From NCBI GenBank assembly GCA_963794165.1, contig CAWCCT010000012.1, positions 248,001 to 312,000 of the forward strand: a DNA stretch of 64,000 nt, written 5' to 3'. Shown piece after piece: positions 48,582 through 58,122 of this stretch. The translations under genes and the position numbers were made by a program. This DNA is from PALSA-350 sp963794165 (lineage in GTDB: Bacteria; Acidobacteriota; Terriglobia; Terriglobales; Acidobacteriaceae). Within the stretch, counting starts at the first letter, position 1. Each line of letters opens with the position of its first letter. The notes below the pieces were generated by a model. It did not search any database. It was not told the DNA's origin and saw only the letters and a program-made list of their open reading frames with translations.

Positions 48582-48854
48582 TTGTGCAATCATAGAGACT
48601 TTGCTAGCAGTTCTTTTTGACGTGCGGGCGGAGATACGTGGTGCCGGGAAGGGTAACTAAGAGCGCACTCCCCTCGCGCTTCAACCGTTAAGATGTTGAG
48701 AATTAAGGCTAGTCGAGATGGGAAATATGCTGTAGATTACCGGATGTGACTGTTTTGCATCCAACGGTCTGAATTTGCGTGACACGAATTTGAATTGTGA
48801 CTCGAGCCACGTCCTGTTTTGGTTCGATGGCCTTGTTGAACGACTTCCAGGTTT
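48582..48854. other. Intergenic region nuoB / OmpA-like gene
   Basis: 273 bases with no supported gene, hairpin terminator or repeat. Probably contains the OmpA-like gene's promoter; no clear -35/-10 pair could be assigned. Confidence 0.35.
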
Positions 48855-50557
48855 ATGAATGACTTTCCAGTGGTTGCGGAGGATAGACGCATGCACTCTC
48901 GCCCCTTGACTTCACTGGGCCGAATTCTACTTGTAGCAGGTGCTTTGGGACTCAGTTCTGCGAGTCTCCCAGCTCAGGATTCGACCAGTACAGCCCCAAA
49001 GCCGCCGGCTCCAGCCGACTCGCCGGCTTCACGCATTGACATTTTCGCAGGGTACTCGTACTGGGCCCCGCACGGCACCCTTACGGTTCCGTCCGGCGAC
49101 CTGATCGGTATCAGCGGCCCCGTCACCTATTCGGCTATCAACTATGGCGCGATCGGAAGTGTCACTTACTACTTCAATCGCTTTGTGGGCGGGCAGGTGG
49201 AATATGCCAATCACCCCGATGGGAACAATGACGGAGCCTCCGAGGGAATACTCGGTATGGTTTTCCGCTACCCAACGACGGAGATTACGCCGTTTGTCCA
49301 TGCAGGCGCCGGGTTTAACAGGCTGGGCGGACCGGTCCATGAACCTTACACCTACGGTCCTGCAATCGTGGTGGGCGGCGGTATGGATTACTCCCTGCCG
49401 TTCCTGGGCGGCCATCTCGGACTGCGCCTGTTCCAGGCAGACTACGAATATTTCCACACCAACTTCGGTCCCCAACCGCCCTACCCAACCGGCGGCCGGG
49501 CGAACCTGAAGATTGCGCGTCTGAGCACCGGGCTTATCTATCACATGGGCAGCATTGTTCCGCCGCCTCCTGTGACGTACACCTGCACCGCGTCTCCATC
49601 GCCGGCATTTCCTGGCGACCCAGTCACGGTTACCGGCACGGCGGCGAATCTGAACCCGAAAAAGACAGCAACTTATAGCTGGACGGGCGGCTCAGGCGTC
49701 AAGGTGACAGGCGACAACACCACTGGCGCGGTAGACACCAGCGGGTTGAACCCCGGCAACTACACCGTGACCGGCCACGTGTCCGAAGGACAAAAAGTTG
49801 GCCAGTTTGCCGATTGCACGGCTAACTTCACCATCAAACAGTACGATCCTCCGACCATTAGCTGCTCGGCGAATCCGACAACTGTTGCCCCTGGCGGCAC
49901 ATCGACGATTACCGCTCAGGGCGTAAGCCCGCAGAACCGGCCACTGACCTACAGCTACAGCGCGTCTGCCGCCCAGATCAGCGGGACAGGCAACACCGCG
50001 ACGCTGAGCACCACGGGTGCACCAGCCGGCTCCATCACCATCACTTGCAACGTGCAGGACGACAAGGGTCAGACGGCTACCGCAACAACGACAGTTAATG
50101 TTGAAGCGCCGCCGCCACCACCTCAGCCCAAGACCAAGACGCTTTGCTCGATCAACTTCGATCGGGATAAGAGGCGCCCGGCCCGGGTCGACAACGAGGC
50201 GAAGGCTTGCCTTGATGATGTCGCTCTGAACCTGCAACAACAAACCGATGCCAGCGCCGTGCTGGTTGGCGAGGCGGCTTCCGACGAGAAGAAGGCCGAC
50301 ACGCTGGCTGCACAACGCGCTGTCAACACGAAGGACTACCTGGTGAAGGAGAAGGGCATTGATCCTTCCCGGATCTCGGTACGCACCGGAACCCAGGGCA
50401 ACAAGGAAGTCGAAAACTACCTTGTCCCTGCCGGCGCAACCTTCGACAACGATGTACCGGGCACCACGGCAGTCGACGAAAGCACTGTGAAGGTTCAATC
50501 CAGAACAGCGCCTCCGGCTCGCCGGCACAAAAAAGCAGCAGCCCCCCGGCGCAGTAA
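48855..50557 (+). CDS. Outer-membrane OmpA-family protein with beta-barrel and Ig-like repeats
   Basis: About 567 aa. A signal peptide ends near SASLPAQD; an OmpA-type eight-strand barrel follows (RIDIFAGYSYWAPHG, PFVHAGAGFNRLGG, VVGGGMDYSLPFLGGHLGLRLFQADYEYF). Two immunoglobulin-like repeats begin CTASPSPAFPGDPVTVTGTA and CSANPTTVAPGGTSTITAQG. The C-terminus is a peptidoglycan-binding OmpA domain (INFDRDKRRPARVDNEAK, AAQRAVNTKDYLVKEKGIDPSRISV). As written the frame runs to 50624 through a terminator; dropping one C from the C-run near 50541 gives KKAAAPAQ and a stop at 50557, which I prefer. Start ATG 48855; 48891 is possible. Confidence 0.87.
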
Positions 50558-50580
50558 CCGATTGGGCAGCTACAACGGGA

Positions 50581-50612
50581 AAGGGTGGCCAGTTAGTAAT
50601 GGCCACCCTTTT
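50581..50612 (+). terminator. Rho-independent terminator after the OmpA-like gene
   Basis: Perfect 10-bp stem AAGGGTGGCC / GGCCACCCTT around a 10-base loop (AGTTAGTAAT), continuing into TTTT. It starts 23 bases after the corrected stop at 50557, supporting that stop over the open one at 50624. Confidence 0.88.
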
Positions 50613-50703
50613 CATTGCTCTTGACCCTGCACCTGTTGCCGGTGCACGGTTAAGTCGCGGATACTTTGTTGAGCTTCCGCGCATTCCAGGCACAAAGAAA
50701 ACC

Positions 50704-52701
50704 ATGACTTCACTTATCGGGCGTACTCTCTCCTCAGCTTTCCTGCTTGTCTCTCTACTTCCTAACCAACCGGCCCTGGCGCAGTCCACATCCTGGGTAC
50801 CTGTAGGCCCCGATGGCGGCGATGGGCGCAGTTTTGCCGCCGATCCCTCCAACCCGAAGCACCTCTACCTGGGAACCACCAATAGCTGGATCTATCAATC
50901 GGACGACGGCGGCGCGAGCTGGAAGAGGCTCGCCAAGCTGGCGAAAACCGACGATCTGTTGCTGGATAACATCGTGGTGGATGAAGCGGATCCCAAGACG
51001 CTGCTGGTCGGCGCCTGGGTGGTCGATCATCCCGACGGCGGCCTTTTCATCAGCCACGACGCGGGCAAGACCTGGACCGCGGTCGAAGCGATGAAGGGGC
51101 AATCGATTCGTGCTCTCACGCAAGCCCCGTCGGATCCCAAGATTGTGATCGCAGGGACCCTGAAAGGCGTCTTTCGCAGCGAGGACAGCGGCGCGACCTG
51201 GAACCGGATCACTCCTGAAGGCAGCATGGATCTGCACGAGGTGGAGTCCATCGCCATCGATCCCAAGGACCCGCGAATCATTTACGCCGGCACGTGGCAC
51301 TTGCCGTGGAAGACCACGGATGGCGGGCGCCAACTGGCACAACATCAAGCAGGGGCTGATCGACGACTCGGATGTGTTCTCCATCATCATCGATCCCACG
51401 GTCCCCAGCGTGGTCTACACCAGCGCCTGTTCCGGGATTTACCGCAGCGACACCGGGGGCGAGCTTTATCACAAGATCCAGGGCATTCCGATGACTGCGC
51501 GCAGAACGCGTGTCCTCATGCTCGATCCAACCAACCGGAACACGGTCTATGCGGGCACCACGGAAGGCTTGTACAAGACGCTGGACGGGGGGACGAACTG
51601 GAAACGGATGACCGGCCCGGACGTGATCATCAACGACGTCTACGTCGACCCCAAGAACCCCCAGCACGTGCTGCTGGCGACTGATCGCAGCGGGGTTCTG
51701 GAGAGCGACGATGCGGCTTCGACTTTCAAGGCTTCGAACACCGGCTTTTCCCAACGCCAGGTCTCGAGCATTCTGGTGGATGCGAAATCGCCGCAAACCA
51801 TCCTTGCCGGGGTGGTGAACGATAAGAGCTACGGCGGTGTGTTCGTTTCCCACGACGAGGGCAGTCACCTGGAGCCAGCAGAGCAATGGGCTTCAGGGAC
51901 GGGATGTCTTCGATCTTTCTCAATCTGCCGAGGGCGTTATCCTGGCTGGTACGAATGCCGGCATCTTCCGTTTGGACGGCACCAACTGGCAGCCAATCGG
52001 AAAGATCGTCAAGAGTGAGACCAAGACCTCCTATGTGGTCCAGAAGGGCAAGCGCACCAAGACGGAAAAAACCGTGATGGTGCCTGGTGGTCAGATCGAT
52101 GCGCGGGTCAGCGACGTGAACGCTTCCGGGAGCACCTGGTATGCGGCGACGGCGAACGGGATTTACTGCGAGCGCCGATCAGGGTGCCACCTGGGAAGGC
52201 GGCCCGGTCCTGGGAAAAACGGAGTACCGCGCTGTCGTCTCGTCCGGACCGATGGTCGTGGCGTCGCAGCGGACCGCCTTCGCGAAGTCTGAGGACGGCG
52301 GGAAGAACTGGCAGCCATTGGCGATGCCGCAGAAGCTGACCTGGCTGCAATCCATCGCTATGGCCGACAACGGGAGCCTCTGGCTGGGTGGCCGTGAAGG
52401 CGTCTTCTATAGCGAAGATCATGGTCAGAACTGGACGGAGATGAAGTCTCTGCCCATCTCGGACATCAGTGGGCTGAGCTACGATGCGAATCTGAAGCGC
52501 ATGGTCGTTACCTCCTGGTCCTCCAGTTGGGTGCTGGCCGTTGATCCCGCTGACCGGACCTTCAAGTTCTGGGATCCGGGGTGGAAGGTACGGCACGTGC
52601 GCTCTCTCAGCGGACGGTTGCTGGCAGCCACGCCCTACAACGGAGTTGTCATGGAGCCGCAAAAGACGTCGGCGAAAGTCGCCGTTGCCCAGAACCCTTA
52701 G
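50704..52701 (+). CDS. Secreted BNR/YCF48-like repeat propeller protein (three frameshifts)
   Basis: Exported beta-propeller, about 665 aa corrected. The ATG at 50704 opens a signal peptide (SSAFLLVSLLPNQPALAQ). Many Asp-box repeats of the S-x-D-x-G-x-x-W form follow: SDDGGASWKRL, SHDAGKTWTAV, SEDSGATWNRI, SADQGATWEGG, SEDGGKNWQPL, SEDHGQNWTEM. Extra bases near 51330 (G), 51868 (C) and 52168 (T) break the frame; removing them restores repeats exactly at the joins (TTDGGANWHNI, SHDEGSTWSQ, ASADQGATW). Related to sialidase and VPS10-type propellers but with no catalytic residues I can identify. Probably a surface binding or enzyme-support protein. Confidence 0.85.
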
Positions 52702-52711
52702 AGCCAGGGGT

Positions 52712-53167
52712 ATGATCCAGCTACGTAGTTTCCAAACTCGGGATCTGGCCCGGCTGCACCAGCTCGACCAGGCCTGTTTTGCGCCGGAGATTGCCTACTC
52801 GAAAGCAGAGTTGCAGTACTTCCTCACCCATCCCAGTTGTTCCTGTTGGATTGCGGAGCAGCCCGAGAGCAAGGTGGCCGGCTTTGTCATTATTGAGCGC
52901 GCCAGCCGAAACGGGGAACCGGCCGGACACATCGTAACCCTGGATGTGGACCCGGCGGAGCGGCGCCGTGGTTTGGGCACGCTGCTCATGCAAACCGCCG
53001 AAGAACAGATGAAGCAGGAGGGTACCGGCGTGATGAGCCTGGAAGTGGCGGAGAACAATGCTGCCGCGCGCCGGTTCTATCGCGCCCTGGGCTTTGTCAC
53101 CAGGGGGAGAATCGCGAAATATTATGGGGGGAGGGTCGATGCCGAGGTTATGGAGAAGGCGATTTGA
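52712..53167 (+). CDS. rimI: GNAT acetyltransferase, ribosomal-protein-alanine N-acetyltransferase-like
   Basis: GNAT-fold acetyltransferase of 151 aa. The acetyl-CoA loop is VDPAERRRGLGTLLMQTAEEQ, and LEVAENNAAARRFYRALGFVTRGRIAKYY matches the RimI C-terminus, including the Tyr used as acid. RimI acetylates the N-terminal alanine of ribosomal protein S18, but related enzymes act on other proteins, so the exact target is less sure. The start ATG 52712 lies 10 bases after the BNR gene's stop; the longer open frame to 52541 is that gene in another frame. Confidence 0.85.
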   Translation: MIQLRSFQTRDLARLHQLDQACFAPEIAYSKAELQYFLTHPSCSCWIAEQPESKVAGFVIIERASRNGEPAGHIVTLDVDPAERRRGLGTLLMQTAEEQMKQEGTGVMSLEVAENNAAARRFYRALGFVTRGRIAKYYGGRVDAEVMEKAI

Positions 53168-53182
53168 TCCGTGTCAGCAGCT

Positions 53183-53419
53183 TTAGTGGACTAACAGCTT
53201 CCAGCAGAGAGCGACTACGCCTACGAGTGCCGCCTGGAAGGCGAGGGCAAAGACTATGCCGCGCGCGCACCCCAGTTTGTCTTCGTAATAGACCTGATCC
53301 GGATTGTCTTCGCAGACGTCTGCGACATTGACGGAAACGATAGACTCCGCCCTGCGCACGATCCGCAACTCTGGCCTCATTGATTGCCCCGTCAAATCTG
53401 GAAATGCCTGTACGCCCAT
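53183..53419 (-). CDS. Small tail-anchored-type membrane protein of unknown function
   Basis: 78 aa. The first 50 residues are soluble (RPELRIVRRAESIVSVNVADVCEDN), followed by a C-terminal membrane helix (GIVFALAFQAALVGVVALCW). A good ribosome site, AAAGGGGA, precedes the ATG at 53419. Convergent with rimI, 15 bases between stops. No family recognised. The 53420-53666 gap on its upstream side shows no gene. Confidence 0.6.
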   Translation of the reverse strand: MGVQAFPDLTGQSMRPELRIVRRAESIVSVNVADVCEDNPDQVYYEDKLGCARGIVFALAFQAALVGVVALCWKLLVH

Positions 53420-53666
53420 GGTGTCCCCTTTCAGCTACTGAGTGTAGCCGGAAGAGGGAGAGGTGTCTCAAGAGTTATGTACAACTTTGGTTGTGGGGCA
53501 GGCGGGTTCTTCCCTTAACGGTACTGCGGTGGTGCCAAATTGGGACGTTTTGGGGCAGGTTTGACGCGTATTCGCACAATTACATTACCTAGGTAAGCAG
53601 GCGCTAGATCCGGAATGGTACAGCCAAGGTTTCCTTTGGCGTGGAGTAGCCGTCCCTGATCTCAAC

Positions 53667-54566
53667 TCACCCTTGGGCCAGGGTGATGACGGTAATCTCA
53701 GGCGGGCAGCGGAAGCGAAAGGGGAGGTTGACCGCACCGATGCCTCGATTGACATAGAGCTGCATCCCGTCGGGCAGCCTGAAATGCCCATGCACGTATT
53801 TGGTTCCCATTCCGGGGAGAAGGAGCGGCGGCAGGAACGGAATACGAATCTGTCCCCCATGGGTATGTCCGGCAAGAATCAGGTCGATCTTGTGCCCCAG
53901 CGCGCGGTCAGCGTAATCGGGCTCGTGCACCAACAGGATGACTGGTTCGTGATCGGGTCTTCTGCCGGCGGGCAGGGTGGCGGTAAGATCGGGGTTCTGT
54001 TCCAGAACATCCTTGGTGCCGGCCAGCCAGATTCGCTGGCCATCGCGCTCGATGGGAACGGAACTGTCTGCCAGCACGGGAATGCCCTGTGTGTGTAGAG
54101 CATCGGTGACCGCCCGTGCGCTGACGATGGCGTCATGGTTGCCCAGGATTGCGTATCGCAGGGGGCATTGAATGCGGTTGAGAATTTCAGCGCATTGGTA
54201 GCCCAACTTGATGGAGAAATGTTTCGGCAGGGGGTTATTGCTGACGAAGTCTCCGGTTAGCACGACAAGGTCGGGCGCAACCTCGTTCACCCGTCGTACG
54301 ATTGCCTCCAGGAAGGCCGCTTCGGTGTACTCCTGGAAATGGAGATCGCTGATTTGCACGATCTTCATGCCCGCGAAGGCGTCCGGCAATCGCGGGAGGC
54401 TGATCGTAAGGTAGATGATTTCGAGTTCGTGGCGTGCGATTTCGCCGGCGTAGAATGCCAGGCCTGCGGCCGAGCCGGCTGCCATCCAGAGAAAATTCCT
54501 GCGCGTGAGCGCGGCGTCGCTGAAGGACCGGGTCGTCGGGGGTGCAGCAACCAGCGTAGGTTCCAT
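53667..54566 (-). CDS. Exported metallophosphoesterase (calcineurin-like)
   Basis: 299 aa. The N-terminus has a Tat signal (TRRNFLWMAAGSAAGLAFY), so it is exported. The di-metal motifs are complete and in order: QISDLHF, LTGDFVSNN, LGNHDAIVS, LVHEPDY and AGHTHGGQIRIP. This set places it with the YkuE/YaeI phosphodiesterases, which in E. coli-related species act on UDP-2,3-diacylglucosamine-like or other phosphodiesters; the substrate here is unknown. An inverted repeat pair sits just upstream (54705-54877). Confidence 0.92.
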   Translation of the reverse strand: MEPTLVAAPPTTRSFSDAALTRRNFLWMAAGSAAGLAFYAGEIARHELEIIYLTISLPRLPDAFAGMKIVQISDLHFQEYTEAAFLEAIVRRVNEVAPDLVVLTGDFVSNNPLPKHFSIKLGYQCAEILNRIQCPLRYAILGNHDAIVSARAVTDALHTQGIPVLADSSVPIERDGQRIWLAGTKDVLEQNPDLTATLPAGRRPDHEPVILLVHEPDYADRALGHKIDLILAGHTHGGQIRIPFLPPLLLPGMGTKYVHGHFRLPDGMQLYVNRGIGAVNLPFRFRCPPEITVITLAQG

Positions 54567-54704
54567 CAGGGCGCGTTCACCTCCGGTTTTGGCGAGGCGA
54601 CACTCAGAGGAGCCATATTTAGAAGTTTAAGGTGTGCTCGCGCCTTTGACCAAGCTTGGGGTACCCAAAAGGGAATAGCAGGTATGGAAACGTAGGAAAT
54701 AGGA

Positions 54705-54877
54705 CCGTTACGAAGGCCGGGTGCCCCACATCTCGCTCGTTTTTCGCGAGATGTGGGATACCACCGATGTTGACCGCTAAGTGCATCGGATGAATCGAGA
54801 GTCAGAGGGAAGGTGCATTGGTATCCCACATCTCGCGAAAAACGAGCGAGATGTGGGGCACCCGGCTTTCGTAACGG
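54705..54877. repeat. Near-perfect 59-bp inverted repeat pair with nested hairpins (ACATCTCGC subtype)
   Basis: Left arm 54705-54763 (CCGTTACGAAGGCCGGGTGC, hairpin CCCACATCTCGC..GCGAGATGTGGG, ATACCA) and right arm 54819-54877, its reverse complement with about two mismatches. Spacer of 55 bases. Each arm alone is a strong stem-loop, and together the arms can form a cruciform. Same family as 42231-42376. Lies between xylB and the phosphoesterase gene. Confidence 0.9.
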
Positions 54878-54887
54878 AATCAGCGCA

Positions 54888-56435
54888 CTAAGCTTCGTTG
54901 ATACTCCGCAGGGCGGGGTAGATGCGGCGGTATTTGGCGTAACTGTCGCCCATGACGATGACCGCGCCCGCGTCAGGAGACGTTCGTTTGGCCACGCGCA
55001 CCACCGCATCGCAGGCAGCATCCACCGAAGGCCAGACGCCGGCGCCCACCCCGGCCAGGAGCGCGGCTCCGTAGGCAGCGCCTTCTTCTGCCTGCACCGT
55101 CTCCACAGGCTGCCCGTACACGTCGGCCTGGATCTGCCGCCACAAGGGGGAACGCGCCCCGCCACCGCCCACGCGGATAGCCCGCACGGGGATGCCAAGT
55201 TCGTTGAAGATGGTCAAGGTGTCTTTTAGGCTGAAAGCAACGCCCTCGAGGATAGCCCGCACTACGTTGGCCCGAGTATGGTCGGCTGCTAAGCCTATCA
55301 ATGCGGCGCGGGCGTCCGGGTCCAGGTGCGGTGTCCGCTCCCCCATTAGATACGGCGCCCAGAGGACGCCTCCGGCTCCAGGAGGAACCTTGGCTGCTTC
55401 GGCGCTTAACTGGTCGTAGGGCTCGCCCGCTCGACCGGCAGTTACCCCGAAATTGTCGCGAAACCAGCGTAGGGAAAGACCGGCCGCCTGGGTCACTCCC
55501 ATCACATGCCAGCGGCCCGGGATGGCATGGCAGAAGGTGTGCAGACGTCCCAGGGGGTCGGTGACCGGGGCGTCGGAAGCAGCAAAGACCACCCCCGACG
55601 TGCCAATGGTCGCGCTTACGTCGCCCGGACGCACAATGCCCATGCCGGTTGCGCCGGCAGCCTGATCACCTGCTCCTGCAACCACGGGTGTGCCGGCCTT
55701 CAGGCCCGTACTGGCGGCCGCGGCCTCCGTCACCTGGCCGACGATCTGCTGCGATTCATAGAGAGCAGGCAGGCAGTCCGGGCTGAGCCCAACCGCATCC
55801 AGCATGGCTTCGGACCAGCGGCGGTGCGCAACATCGAGAAGCAACGTGCCGGAGGCGTCCGCTACGTCGATGGCACGCACCCCGGTGAGACAAAGGCGGA
55901 CGTAATCCTTAGGCAGCAGAAAACTCTGAAATCTTCGCCAGATACCCGGTTCGTTGGTTCTCACCCACAGCAACTTGGTGAGGGTGAAGTTGGTAAGCGC
56001 GGGATTGGAGGTCAGCTCCACCAGCCGCCGCGGGCCTATGGTTTCGTTCAGATAGCGGCACTCAGCCGCCGTGCGCTGATCGCACCAGATGAGCGCCGGC
56101 CGCAGGACCTCATTGTTCCGATCCAACAGCACGGCGCCGTGCATTTGGCCGCTAAGGCCTATACATGCGATCTCCGCGGCGGGCACTGCGGACTCACCCA
56201 GGAGCTTGCGTACAGCGCCCCGGCAGGCATTCCACCAGTCCTGCGGCTCCTGCTCTGCCCAACCGCTTCGCGGAGATGCAAAGGGCTGATGCTCGTGGAT
56301 AGCGGAAGCGACGACCGCGCCTGATTCGTCGATAAGCAGGGCGCGCGTCCCTCCCGTTCCCACGTCGATGCCTAGCAGCTTGATGGCTTTGTCCCCCGGG
56401 ATCCCCGAATTTCCTGTTGAACTTGGTGGCGCCAC
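54888..56435 (-). CDS. xylB: Xylulokinase
   Basis: FGGY-family kinase (515 aa) forming D-xylulose-5-phosphate. N-terminal ATP motif LLGIDVGTGGTRALL, then GLSGQMHGAVLLD (typical of xylulokinase: the GQMHG), ALIWCDQRTAAEC, ATIGTSGVVFAASD and RVGGGGARSPLWRQIQADV. The start appears to be GTG at 56435; the first 15 residues (APPSSTGNSGIPGDK) are not conserved, so a slightly later start is possible. No xylA is present in the window. Together with RpiA downstream it feeds the pentose phosphate pathway. Confidence 0.93.
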   Translation of the reverse strand: MAPPSSTGNSGIPGDKAIKLLGIDVGTGGTRALLIDESGAVVASAIHEHQPFASPRSGWAEQEPQDWWNACRGAVRKLLGESAVPAAEIACIGLSGQMHGAVLLDRNNEVLRPALIWCDQRTAAECRYLNETIGPRRLVELTSNPALTNFTLTKLLWVRTNEPGIWRRFQSFLLPKDYVRLCLTGVRAIDVADASGTLLLDVAHRRWSEAMLDAVGLSPDCLPALYESQQIVGQVTEAAAASTGLKAGTPVVAGAGDQAAGATGMGIVRPGDVSATIGTSGVVFAASDAPVTDPLGRLHTFCHAIPGRWHVMGVTQAAGLSLRWFRDNFGVTAGRAGEPYDQLSAEAAKVPPGAGGVLWAPYLMGERTPHLDPDARAALIGLAADHTRANVVRAILEGVAFSLKDTLTIFNELGIPVRAIRVGGGGARSPLWRQIQADVYGQPVETVQAEEGAAYGAALLAGVGAGVWPSVDAACDAVVRVAKRTSPDAGAVIVMGDSYAKYRRIYPALRSINEA

Positions 56436-56443
56436 AGACTCAT

Positions 56444-56469
56444 TGCGCCTTTCCTTACCGAAAGGCGCA
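56444..56469. terminator. Hairpin between glnA and xylB
   Basis: Perfect 10-bp stem TGCGCCTTTC / GAAAGGCGCA with a 6-base loop, 63 bases after the glnA stop and just before xylB. No U-tract follows on the minus strand, so it may be an attenuator or mRNA-stability hairpin instead of a true terminator. Confidence 0.5.
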
Positions 56470-56531
56470 CACGCGGTCCCATCCTGCTGTGCGTGGCAGG
56501 AAATTCGGGATTCCCAAGTGTAGCGGAGAGC

Positions 56532-57962
56532 TCAGAACTGGTTCCACAGGAACTGGTTGTAAACATCGTGGTGGAACTGGATTTCGGGCACCTTGATCAG
56601 GCTCCCGAGCAGCCGCGGGCACCGGTCAGCCGAGGCCTGCTTGAGATCGGCATAGCGACCCTTCACATCGGCTCCGAGCAAAGTCGTGGTCCATTTCGAT
56701 CGGCGAAAATCGTCAATTGCCGTGTACACGTTGTCGGGCAAATAGCGCTTGGCCTGGCGCAGGTCTTTGATCTTCGAAATCTCGCCTTCGATACCGGTGC
56801 GAAAGATGGAATACAGCGCCAGGTAGGGATTGGCGTCTGGACCAACTGACCGGACTTCGACCCGCGAGCTCTTTTCGTTGCCCAGGGGCACGCGCACCAT
56901 GGATCCGCGATCAATAGGGGAAGCCTTAATCTGATTGGGCGCCTCAAAGTGCGGATCGAGCCGGCGGTACGCATTCACACTGGCGTTGAGCAGCAGGCAG
57001 ATGTCGTTCGCGCTGGAGAGAATGCGATCGATGAACGACCATGCCATCGGGCTCAGTTTCTCTTCTCCTTCCGGATCCCAGCAAAGATTTTTGCCCTCTT
57101 TGCTGATGGAGACATTGGTGTGCATGCCGTTGCCGTTGACTCCGATCACGGGTTTGGGCAGGAACGAGGCGGAGCAACCCATGCCGGTTGCTACCTGGCG
57201 ACAGATGAGTTTGTAAAGCTGGATCTGGTCCGCCGCGGCCACGACTTCGCCGTAGCCGTAGTTGATCTCGAACTGCGAAGGCGCGACCTCGGGGTGGTCT
57301 TTTTCATTCTCGAACCCCATCGCGCGCTGCACCTCAGCGGTGGTGTCGATAAAGGTGCGCAACGGATCCCCGGGAAGCGAGTGATAGTATCCGCCAGTAT
57401 TGACGTACTCGAACTTGCCCGTCTCGGGATAACGGCGCTCGGCGTCGACACCTTCAAAGAGGAAACCTTCAATCTCGTTGGCAGCATTGAGGGTGTAGCC
57501 GTTCTTCTCGTGCTGTTCGCGGGCAAAGGACTTGAGCACGCTGCGAATATCGGCCGGGTACACGGCTCCGCTCTTATCGATGACCTCGCCGAAGACGATC
57601 ACCTTGCCGGCGCCGAAAAAGTCCGCAGGCACCCAGTAAAAGGCGCTCCAGTCGATTCCCAGGCGCAGGTCGCTCTCCCGCTGGGCGGAGAATCCACGGA
57701 TCGAGGATCCATCAAAGGTCAGGTTGTCCCAGCTCTTGACGATGAATTTCTTATCGTAGTCGAGCATGTGGAGGCGTCCTTCAAGGTCGCTGAAGAGAAC
57801 GGTGACCGCCTTAACACCCTTTTCGTCGGTGAGGTACTTGAGCCGTTCCTCGCGGATCTGGTCCGCGGGAATGCGATTTTTCCGCTGTTCTTTTGCTTTC
57901 AGGTTCAACGCTTCGAGTTCTTCGTAGGGGAGCGTGAGAAAACTGCGCAAATCGTTCGACAT
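56532..57962 (-). CDS. glnA: Glutamine synthetase
   Basis: ATP-dependent ligation of ammonia to glutamate (476 aa). The beta-Grasp N-terminus includes TVLFSDLEGRLHMLDY and TFDGSSIRGF; metal and substrate motifs are NEIEGFLFEG, HPEVAPSQFEINYG, KPVIGVNGNGMHTNVSISKEG and RVEVRSVGPDANPYLALYSIF. The usual NLYDLP adenylylation site is absent; KRYLPDN stands there. AAAGGAG precedes the ATG. It lies 9 kb from glnB-glnD, so control by PII would be indirect. The family is certain; the subclass (class I, non-standard) is my inference. Confidence 0.95.
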   Translation of the reverse strand: MSNDLRSFLTLPYEELEALNLKAKEQRKNRIPADQIREERLKYLTDEKGVKAVTVLFSDLEGRLHMLDYDKKFIVKSWDNLTFDGSSIRGFSAQRESDLRLGIDWSAFYWVPADFFGAGKVIVFGEVIDKSGAVYPADIRSVLKSFAREQHEKNGYTLNAANEIEGFLFEGVDAERRYPETGKFEYVNTGGYYHSLPGDPLRTFIDTTAEVQRAMGFENEKDHPEVAPSQFEINYGYGEVVAAADQIQLYKLICRQVATGMGCSASFLPKPVIGVNGNGMHTNVSISKEGKNLCWDPEGEEKLSPMAWSFIDRILSSANDICLLLNASVNAYRRLDPHFEAPNQIKASPIDRGSMVRVPLGNEKSSRVEVRSVGPDANPYLALYSIFRTGIEGEISKIKDLRQAKRYLPDNVYTAIDDFRRSKWTTTLLGADVKGRYADLKQASADRCPRLLGSLIKVPEIQFHHDVYNQFLWNQF

Positions 57963-58122
57963 GGATCTCCTTTAGAGTGGATATCGCGCTGTTCGCGGAT
58001 CAAGATCAGCATATCGCGGGGCTTGCCGCCTACCAAGGGAGCTGCTTTAGAAACGCCGCCCGCCGAGTCGAATTCCAGATATGCTGGTGGCGGTGTCATC
58101 GAATCACAAAGGAGCCAAGACT

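Noticed and set aside
54566..55198. 210-codon minus-strand frame overlapping xylB
   Set aside because: It reads xylB in another frame and then the palindromic repeats.
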